Shown here piece after piece: positions 6,966 to 12,339 of a stretch of 12,339 bases of DNA. Position numbers and translations under genes: made by a program. The first letter of the stretch is position 1. Each line of letters opens with the position of its first letter. The notes under the pieces were generated by a model that was not told the DNA's origin, ran no database searches, and was given only the letters and a program-made list of their open reading frames with translations. Source of the DNA: CAYRZL01 sp964428795 (GTDB lineage: Bacteria; Bacillota; Clostridia; Lachnospirales; Lachnospiraceae); NCBI GenBank assembly GCA_964428795.1, contig CAYRZL010000075.1:1-12339 (forward strand). The letters are read 5' to 3'.

Positions 6966-9900
6966 TCAATCTATATATCCCAGTTTTCGAAAATATCTCA
7001 AATATGCCGCGATCATGCGGTCATCAATCGGAGGACACATGATACCGGTTCCTTCCAGAAAGATCTTTGTATTGGTCGCGTCATATATCGTTTCTTTGCT
7101 GAGAAAATGCCGCAGCATGCTTGGCTTTGAGCTTCCGTCATTTTCGAACAGGCACTCCAGCACAGACAATGCATTCGTGTTGGAATCCGATTTTCTCAGC
7201 TTATTTCTCCACACAAGAAATGGCGTATAATTTACCGTATAGCCGCAGCGTCTGACAGATTTCATCAAATCCCTCAGGCGAATCTTCTTCGGATTCACAA
7301 TATGAAATGCCTGGGATACTGCCTGCTCTTTTCTTGAAATGTGAACGATCGCATTGCCGACATAATCCACCGGCGTCATATGGAGTGCGAATCCAATGGG
7401 CGGTACACTCTTCATCTGAATGCTTCCTACGATCATACGGCTTACCATATCTTCTACATTCCAGATACCATCCGCTGCTCCCACAATGTCGCCCGGACGA
7501 TAAATCACGGTGCGCAGACCCCGGTCTTTTGCACGACAAACCAGCTTCTCGGATACCCATTTTGTCTCTGAGTATGCCAGTGTGAAGCCCTTTCCATTTG
7601 GCAGAGGATCATTCTCCATTGCAACGGTTCCTGCATAACGCGGTGTATCAAATACACTGTAAGAGGAAATATAGTGGAAATACTTTGGTTTTTTTGCGCA
7701 TGCAAGGCGAAGCGCCTCACGGGTACCAAATACATTTGTTTTCTTCAGATATTCATACGGGAACACAAAGTTCAGCATGGCACCGTTGTGATAAACAGCA
7801 TCCACCTCTTCTGCCAGCATTTCATATGTTTCTTCAGCAATGCCCAGATTCGGCTGCGTCAGATCACCCGGAACAGCCTTAATGTAAGCATCATACCCCT
7901 CTTTCCAGCAGTTGAACTTCTTCATGGCATCTACCACACGCTTCATACCTGCCGCCTCATCCTTTGCGCGCACATGACAGTAAATTTTCAGCCCGTCATG
8001 GGGCGCCTGCTCGATCAGGGCTCGGATCAGATTTGTCCCCAAAAATCCGGTTGCACCTGTCAGGAAAAACCTGCGGCAGTCCTCCGCAGTAACCGTATAA
8101 TCCCCCTCCGGCGAAATCTCAGGCTCCAGCCGGGTCTCCGCCTTCCAGTCAACCTTCTTTCCGGTAATCTTTATACCGGACAACACTCTGCGCAGATATG
8201 CGGTAACACCCGCTACCGAAGAATCCTCCAGCAGTTCACGCAGATCCAGCTTTATATTAAACTTCTGTTCAATGCTGTTTACCAGCTCAAAACCTGTGAG
8301 AGAATCTCCGCCCAGCTCCAGGAAAGAATCTGTCAGGCTGTAATGATCGATCTTCAAAACCTTATCAAACACAGATTTCACCTGTCCCAGAAGCTCATCT
8401 CCGAACTTATCCAGACGCAGTCTGTCTCCCAGTCCTGCCGCACTGAGCTCCTGCACCGCATTTGCCTGCACATTTTGCTGATTTTTTGCATCTGCATCGT
8501 CTTCTTTTGCAGCTTTCTGTTTTTGGGTTTCAGTTCTGTCATCTGCCGGGCCATCTCCCCGCACTGCCAATGTACTGTAGATCACATCCAGCTTTTTATT
8601 GATATAGGCATCTTTTATTTTCAGGGTCTGTATCTTGCGGTTGTCCGTGCGGGGCAGACTGTCTTTTTTCACAAATACGATATCATGGAACGAAAATTCA
8701 AAACGATCTGCAATCACACGATTGATTCTGGCAGCCCGTTTCTCCAGGTTTGCAGCGGCGGATGTTTCCATACAAGCCACGATCCGCTCCTTGCGTTCTC
8801 CTGTAACTGCAAAAAACGCAATGGCTGCGCCCGTCATCTCCGGAATCTTCTTTTCCAGCTCCAGCATCAGATCTCCCGGATATATATTATGTCCGTTGAC
8901 GATCATCATCTCCTTGAGGCGTCCGGTCAGATAGATCCGTCCTTCATGTAAAAAGCCAAGATCACCGGTACGGTAAAAATCTCCCTCATATCCTTCCACC
9001 CGGAAATGAAAGTTCTTATTATCCCTGATACCGCCCCAATATCCATCTGCGACAGAATCACCCTGCACACAGATCTCACCGATATGCAGGTCAGAATAGG
9101 CTTTGCGGGTCTTTGGATTTACTGCCAGCACGGTCAATCCGTCGATCGGTCTGCCGAGAGATACGATTTCCTTTGCATTTTCCGCATCGGATAACACAAC
9201 ACGGTTTTTCTGATACGCCTCATAGTCCAGCTTTAATGCACGGTAATCTCTTGCGGCCACAGAAACCAGACAAACCGCCTCCGCCAGACCATAGCCCGGC
9301 GCAGCCGCCAGATAGGGAGCCTTGAAAAGTCTGGAAAACTCCTCAATGGTGTGAGCGCTTACAAACTCAGAACCGTTCATCAGCATCGTGGTGTGGGACA
9401 GGTCGTATTTTGCGGCTTCCTCCTCGGAAAAGATTCTCGTACAGATATCGAACGCAGAACCCGGAGCCAGCGTCATGGTAAGTTTAAATTCTGACATCAT
9501 CCGAATCCAGTTCTTCGGATTAGACAAAAACTCCATTGTATTCATGTAGTACCCGACTGCCTTCCTCGTACAGATGGGCATTATAACCGTAATGACAAGT
9601 CCCAGGTTGTGAAAAAACGGAACCCAGGTAGCCAGCGTCTCATTCTCAAAATCATATACCTTATCACACTGGTCCATCTGCTTCATAAGGTTTTTCCATG
9701 TGATACGCACACCCTTCGGCGCACTGGTAGAACCGGACGTATATTGCAGATATACCAGATCATCCGGCTGTGCCGGTACGATCACATCCGGTTTATGATA
9801 AATCACCAAACGGTCCGTATAGACACGTTTCAGGCGGATCACCTGAGGCAGCGCCTCTCTGATCAGACGTCCCGTAATATTTACACCGGACTCATGCTCC

Positions 9901-10271
9901 AGCTCATAGTTTGAAATCAGCGCACGGGGACTGCAGGATTTCAGCACTGAGATAAACCGGTCGACCTTCCCCTCATCCAATGGGGGCGGAATTACCGTAA
10001 ATACAACGCCAGCCATCATGCAGCCTATAATTGCATACATGGTTCCAAAATCCTGCATGCAGAAAATAACCGCACGGTCTCCTTTCTTTAATCCCTTGCT
10101 GCGCAGCGTATATGCCATCTCCAATGACTTTTCATAAATCATCTGTATGGTAATATCCCGCACCTCTGCCTGCCCGCTCTCATAAGTTACCCAACGGTAT
10201 AATACAAATTCAGGCTCCTGTTTGACTCTCTGTCTTAATATATTGATAATATTATTGGATATAAGTGACAT
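6966..10271 (-). CDS. Fatty acyl-AMP ligase - carrier protein - thioester reductase megaenzyme
   Basis: A 1101-aa A-PCP-R enzyme. Residues about 1-560 form an adenylation domain with P-loop YTSGSTSAPKG (177-187), the FAAL-like motif PFFHNLGL (218-225), GYGLAEA (326-332), YRTGD (433-437), GRLKE (450-454) and the C-terminal Lys546 in TDNRKIQ. A charged Gln/Ala-rich linker (about 570-610) leads to a carrier domain with LGGDS, whose Ser657 would carry phosphopantetheine. The NAD(P)H reductase domain (from about 735) has TGATGFLG (738-745) and the SDR pair Tyr900/Lys904 in YSETK. The expected reaction is ATP-dependent activation of a carboxylic, probably fatty, acid, loading on the carrier, and reductive release as aldehyde or alcohol. 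The ATG at 10271 is chosen (GGAG 8 nt upstream) over an in-frame GTG at 10310. No phosphopantetheinyl transferase gene is in the window. It is the first gene of the cluster. Confidence 0.9.
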   Translation of the reverse strand: MSLISNNIINILRQRVKQEPEFVLYRWVTYESGQAEVRDITIQMIYEKSLEMAYTLRSKGLKKGDRAVIFCMQDFGTMYAIIGCMMAGVVFTVIPPPLDEGKVDRFISVLKSCSPRALISNYELEHESGVNITGRLIREALPQVIRLKRVYTDRLVIYHKPDVIVPAQPDDLVYLQYTSGSTSAPKGVRITWKNLMKQMDQCDKVYDFENETLATWVPFFHNLGLVITVIMPICTRKAVGYYMNTMEFLSNPKNWIRMMSEFKLTMTLAPGSAFDICTRIFSEEEAAKYDLSHTTMLMNGSEFVSAHTIEEFSRLFKAPYLAAAPGYGLAEAVCLVSVAARDYRALKLDYEAYQKNRVVLSDAENAKEIVSLGRPIDGLTVLAVNPKTRKAYSDLHIGEICVQGDSVADGYWGGIRDNKNFHFRVEGYEGDFYRTGDLGFLHEGRIYLTGRLKEMMIVNGHNIYPGDLMLELEKKIPEMTGAAIAFFAVTGERKERIVACMETSAAANLEKRAARINRVIADRFEFSFHDIVFVKKDSLPRTDNRKIQTLKIKDAYINKKLDVIYSTLAVRGDGPADDRTETQKQKAAKEDDADAKNQQNVQANAVQELSAAGLGDRLRLDKFGDELLGQVKSVFDKVLKIDHYSLTDSFLELGGDSLTGFELVNSIEQKFNIKLDLRELLEDSSVAGVTAYLRRVLSGIKITGKKVDWKAETRLEPEISPEGDYTVTAEDCRRFFLTGATGFLGTNLIRALIEQAPHDGLKIYCHVRAKDEAAGMKRVVDAMKKFNCWKEGYDAYIKAVPGDLTQPNLGIAEETYEMLAEEVDAVYHNGAMLNFVFPYEYLKKTNVFGTREALRLACAKKPKYFHYISSYSVFDTPRYAGTVAMENDPLPNGKGFTLAYSETKWVSEKLVCRAKDRGLRTVIYRPGDIVGAADGIWNVEDMVSRMIVGSIQMKSVPPIGFALHMTPVDYVGNAIVHISRKEQAVSQAFHIVNPKKIRLRDLMKSVRRCGYTVNYTPFLVWRNKLRKSDSNTNALSVLECLFENDGSSKPSMLRHFLSKETIYDATNTKIFLEGTGIMCPPIDDRMIAAYLRYFRKLGYID

Positions 10272-10318
10272 CTGTTTTTCTCCGTTTTCAAATCTGGCGT
10301 ATAAAAACACGCTGTTTT

Positions 10319-10365
10319 AATAATAGGCGAAAAACCTTTGATAATCAAGTTTTTCGCCTATTATT
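10319..10365. repeat. 47-bp near-perfect palindrome overlapping the cluster promoter
   Basis: Seventeen-base arms (10319-10335 and 10349-10365, core TAATAGGCGAAAAAC) are exact inverse complements. Inside the 13-nt spacer lies a second palindrome, TTGAT-A-ATCAA (10338-10348). As RNA from the minus strand the outer arms could act as a hairpin ending the transporter transcript, but no clean T-run follows. As DNA the dyad covers the predicted -35 and -10 of the megaenzyme operon, so an operator is the better reading. No known operator consensus was recognised. Confidence 0.7.
10320..10348 (-). promoter_or_regulatory. Predicted promoter of the five-gene cluster
   Basis: TTGATT (10348-10343) is followed after exactly 17 nt by TATTAT (10325-10320), matches of 4/6 and 5/6 to the sigma-A consensus. 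The start would lie near 10313, leaving a leader of about 42 nt before the ATG at 10271. The -35 lies in the inner palindrome and the -10 in the outer arm of the 47-bp dyad. Confidence 0.6.
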
Positions 10366-10422
10366 TTGAAAAGTTTATATTTTTTTTATAGTTCACCCAT
10401 ACAATCTTCCTGTTAGCTGATC

Positions 10423-11361
10423 TTATCCTGCATGAGATAAAATTACGATCATGACAGGTATCGTGACCAACGAACAGATCGTAGACACTGCCACCCCGAT
10501 GGATGCCGCCTTGCTCTGTCTCGGATATGGCGCCGCTCCCATAGCTACCAGAGATGCTACCGGCATACCCGCTCCCACCGTAACAATACCAAGTAAGGTC
10601 GGATCATTCGTAAACAGATGCATAAACAGCCACACTAAGACCGGAATCACGATCAGACGAATCGGCAGCATAGGCCACACCGCTTTCTCTCCTTTTATCT
10701 CTTTGAGAGAAGCAGATGCAATGGACGCACCGATAATAATCATGGACAGAGGCGTTGTAATGCCGCCCACAAAATTCAGGCACTCTGTCACAATTCCCGG
10801 AATTGGAATATTTGCGAAATAGATGATCAACGCAATGATCGCCGCAATGATTCCGTTATTCATAAATTTCCGCAGAGAAAATGGTTCTTTTTTGAACTCC
10901 CCCGCTCCGATTGCCGCATCTTTGCTCAAAAAATGCATTCCCAGGGAAAAATACAATATATTAAATGGGAAATTAAAAATAGTGATATAGAAAATAGCGC
11001 TGTCACCGAAAATCGCCTGTACTACCGGATATCCCATAAACATGTTATTGGAAAAAATAAACATGCACATAAAGGTCCCCTTCAGGTGTGCCGGTACCCG
11101 GAGAATTTCAACGATCGCCCGGGCAAAAAAAGGCAGGATAGCATAGACAATAATGCCTGCCAAAAACAGCTTTAATACCATCTGGGGATTGTCATGGGAC
11201 ACGGTTGTAACGCTGGAAATGATCAATGCGGGGCATGTGATCTGCACAATGACCGTTGACAGATTTGCATTTGTTTTTGCATTTAAAATTCCTTTCCTGC
11301 CGAAATAAAATCCAATTATCATAGCAAGCAGCAGCTTACACATTGTTGTAATGATTGTCAT
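10423..11361 (-). CDS. AEC-family (auxin efflux carrier-like) transporter
   Basis: A 312-aa integral membrane protein with about ten hydrophobic helices in two groups of five, split by a hydrophilic stretch near residues 153-167. Typical features are an N-terminal FGRKGI loop (20-25), FSNNMFMGYPV in the fourth helix and a glycine/proline-rich GAGMPVASL segment near the end. The length is normal for the family, whose known bacterial members export or exchange organic acids such as malate. The substrate here cannot be read. The AAGGAGG site is unusually far (14 nt) from the ATG, and an ATG-TGA pair lies between them. The gene is upstream of the lipid-type cluster on the same strand but separated by a long palindrome and a promoter, so co-function is not implied. 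Confidence 0.88.
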   Translation of the reverse strand: MTIITTMCKLLLAMIIGFYFGRKGILNAKTNANLSTVIVQITCPALIISSVTTVSHDNPQMVLKLFLAGIIVYAILPFFARAIVEILRVPAHLKGTFMCMFIFSNNMFMGYPVVQAIFGDSAIFYITIFNFPFNILYFSLGMHFLSKDAAIGAGEFKKEPFSLRKFMNNGIIAAIIALIIYFANIPIPGIVTECLNFVGGITTPLSMIIIGASIASASLKEIKGEKAVWPMLPIRLIVIPVLVWLFMHLFTNDPTLLGIVTVGAGMPVASLVAMGAAPYPRQSKAASIGVAVSTICSLVTIPVMIVILSHAG

Positions 11362-11416
11362 AATAATTCACATTTCCTCCTTCTCTGCAGCATTTATCAT
11401 TTCAGATAAGACTGTT

Positions 11417-11446
11417 ATTTTATCATGCCGGAAATCCGCCTGTCTG
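11417..11446 (-). promoter_or_regulatory. Possible extended -10 promoter of the AEC transporter gene
   Basis: TAAAAT (11422-11417) is a 5/6 -10 box preceded by the extended element TG plus one base. CAGACA (11446-11441), a 4/6 -35 match, sits 18 nt upstream. It lies between the small membrane protein gene and the transporter, so the transporter may be transcribed independently. Confidence 0.4.
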
Positions 11447-11458
11447 TATAGCAGTATA

Positions 11459-11677
11459 CTAATGTCCCGCCGGCTTGCGCTCCATCAATTCTCTTTCCCT
11501 GGTCAGATCCGCGTGCATCAATGCTACAAAGACAATTCCAAGAAGCACCGCTGCGCCCCAGACTGCCTTCCCCAGGAAAATCTGACACAACATCGTAGAT
11601 GCCACGCCGCCTGCCACAAACACCAGCAGCATACTCACATGAAGCCATGCCCTCCGGACACTGGCTTTATCCTCCAC
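11459..11677 (-). CDS. Small two-helix membrane protein, possibly a YoaK/DUF1275 C-terminal fragment
   Basis: A 72-aa protein begun by GTG, with AAGGAG 9 nt upstream and an in-frame TGA three codons before the start. Two hydrophobic segments (about residues 11-35 and 38-58) are followed by a charged tail, HADLTRERELMERKPAGH. The tail after a last helix recalls the C-terminus of some YoaK/DUF1275 membrane proteins, which are normally about three times longer. If that is right, this is a truncated relic or a stand-alone mini-version. The assignment is from memory of the pattern and is tentative. No further piece of the larger protein is seen in the 120 bases upstream, which hold the end of the DtxR-type gene and its hairpin. 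The gene is on the same strand as the regulator and the transporter. Confidence 0.5.
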   Translation of the reverse strand: MEDKASVRRAWLHVSMLLVFVAGGVASTMLCQIFLGKAVWGAAVLLGIVFVALMHADLTRERELMERKPAGH

Positions 11678-11736
11678 ACAGCCTCACTCCTTTTTTCACG
11701 AATCTTCTATGTTCAGCAGCTTCCCGTTTTCGCAAC

Positions 11737-11774
11737 AAATGCCGCCTTTCACCTGTCGGTGAAAAGCAGCATTT
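11737..11774 (-). terminator. Hairpin, probable terminator after the DtxR-type gene
   Basis: On the minus strand the 17-nt arms 11774-11758 and 11753-11737 pair fully as RNA with two G-U pairs around a 4-nt loop. On the plus strand the same positions give C-A mismatches, so the functional RNA is from the minus strand. It starts 25 nt after the regulator's stop. The following T-run is poor (ATTTGTTG), so termination may be incomplete. Confidence 0.5.
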
Positions 11775-11798
11775 CGTGTTTTCATCATATACTTTACA

Positions 11799-12170
11799 TT
11801 AGCGCATCTCTGCCAGAATATGTTTTTTTACCGCAGCAAACGTCTCCGCGCTCAGATCATGCTCCAGCTTGCACGCATCCTCTGCCGCCCTCTTTTCATC
11901 TACGCCAAGGTAAACCAGCCATTCTGTCAAAAGTAAATGTCTCTCGTAAATAGATTCCGCAATCTCAAGACCTTTCTCTGTCAAAGTGATAAATCCGCTC
12001 TTATCCATATTGATATAACCATTCAAACGGAGATTTTTCATGGCAACGCTGATACTTGGTTTTGAAAAATTCATATCCACCGCAATGTCGATGGAACGCA
12101 CAACCGGCAGTTGTTTGCTCAGTCTCAAAATACACTCCAGATAGTCTTCTGCTGATTGATGGATTTCCAT
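11799..12170 (-). CDS. DtxR/MntR-family metal-dependent transcriptional regulator
   Basis: A 123-aa repressor. Residues about 5-65 form the winged helix, with recognition helix near FSKPSISVAMKNL (35-47). Residues about 66-120 form the metal-binding and dimerisation domain. By alignment in the head with B. subtilis MntR (Asp8, Glu11, His77, Glu99, Glu102, His103), the ligands here are Asp9, Glu12, His78, Cys100, Glu103 and His104. The Cys is typical of the DtxR/IdeR side and the Asp of MntR, so Fe2+ versus Mn2+ cannot be decided. The C-terminal SH3-like domain of DtxR is absent. The ATG at 12170 is chosen because AGGAGG lies 6 nt upstream; a longer reading frame from 12230 would begin inside the promoter. 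No metal transporter gene is next to it in the window. Confidence 0.88.
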   Translation of the reverse strand: MEIHQSAEDYLECILRLSKQLPVVRSIDIAVDMNFSKPSISVAMKNLRLNGYINMDKSGFITLTEKGLEIAESIYERHLLLTEWLVYLGVDEKRAAEDACKLEHDLSAETFAAVKKHILAEMR

Positions 12171-12200
12171 AGTAAACCTCCTACATTTCATATTATCAAC

Positions 12201-12230
12201 AGTATACCACAACTCTCCACCAAAGCACAA
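12201..12230 (-). promoter_or_regulatory. Extended -10 promoter of the DtxR-type gene
   Basis: TATACT (12206-12201) is a 5/6 -10 box preceded by TGG, an extended -10 element. A weak -35, TTGTGC (12230-12225), is 18 nt upstream. The predicted start is near 12194, about 25 nt before the ATG at 12170. Confidence 0.6.
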
Positions 12231-12270
12231 ACATAACTTTCTTTTCTGAAAAAAAATTCTTAAATGAAAA

Positions 12271-12300
12271 AGTAAATTCTACCCTGTACCGGAATTTAGT
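12271..12300. repeat. Imperfect inverted repeat upstream of the DtxR-type gene
   Basis: AGTAAATTC (12271-12279) and GAATTTAGT (12292-12300) are inverse complements except at one position, with a 12-nt spacer. It lies about 70 nt upstream of the predicted -10 in AT-rich sequence. It could be a regulator site or nothing. The rest of 12231-12339 holds no recognisable gene. Confidence 0.25.
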
Positions 12301-12339
12301 CTTTCACAAAATTCACAGTTGATGTATCATAACATATTG

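Noticed and set aside
7674..8951. A 425-codon open frame on the plus strand
   Set aside because: It lies wholly antisense to the FAAL-carrier-reductase gene, shows no domain pattern, and reads as low-complexity Cys/His/Ile-rich translation typical of a shadow frame.
10272..10310. In-frame GTG start adding 13 residues to the megaenzyme
   Set aside because: The GTG has no ribosome site, while the ATG at 10271 has GGAG at 8 nt. The extra residues would begin only a few bases after the predicted transcription start.
10366..10422. T-run at 10379-10388 as a terminator
   Set aside because: It is T-rich only on the plus strand, where no gene ends. On the minus strand it is an A-run before the palindrome.
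12171..12230. Upstream start adding 20 residues to the DtxR-type regulator
   Set aside because: It would begin in the predicted -35 box, and the ATG at 12170 has an AGGAGG site at ideal distance.
1..12339. CRISPR array, tRNA, rRNA, insertion sequence or prophage genes
   Set aside because: No regularly spaced repeats, cloverleaf, rRNA-like sequence, transposase, integrase or phage structural motif was seen on either strand.

Overview
The window reads as chromosome of an anaerobic gut-type Firmicute, most likely a Lachnospiraceae member (Clostridia). The grounds are moderate GC, strong AGGAGG-type ribosome sites, a stand-alone formate--tetrahydrofolate ligase behind a ZTP riboswitch, oxygen-sensitive 2-hydroxyacyl-CoA-dehydratase-type iron-sulfur proteins, and a short clostridial DtxR-type regulator. 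Species is inference. No mobile element, CRISPR array, rRNA or tRNA is visible, and no gene-free stretch exceeds 300 bases.

Layout. At the left, a plus-strand RlmI/RlmK-like SAM methyltransferase (139-1008) converges on fhs (1080-2747, minus), with a hairpin terminator between them. fhs has its own promoter, a ZTP (pfl) riboswitch and an overlapping intrinsic terminator (2774-2923). From 10271 down to 2951 runs a minus-strand, tightly packed five-gene cluster. In order of transcription it encodes a FAAL-carrier protein-thioester reductase megaenzyme (1101 aa), two HgdB/BcrC-like dehydratase-type proteins (COG3580/DUF2229 and COG3581), their ATP-dependent activase with an added Cys-rich tail, and a patatin-like phospholipase. 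Its likely promoter sits inside a 47-bp near-perfect palindrome at 10319-10365. Upstream, still on the minus strand, are an AEC-family transporter, a 72-aa two-helix membrane protein and a DtxR/MntR-type metal-dependent repressor.

How the genes may work together. The patatin could release fatty acids from membrane lipid. The FAAL domain could adenylate a free acid and load it on the carrier domain, and the reductase domain would release it as aldehyde or alcohol. The activase plus two HgdB-like proteins form a complete set for ATP-driven, low-potential one-electron chemistry. The same modules, fused, make up the anaerobic plasmalogen synthase PlsA/PlsR of Clostridium. The cluster is therefore the best candidate here for a poorly described system: an anaerobic lipid-modifying pathway, possibly for ether or vinyl-ether lipid. 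The domains and operon structure are seen in the sequence; the pathway is inference.
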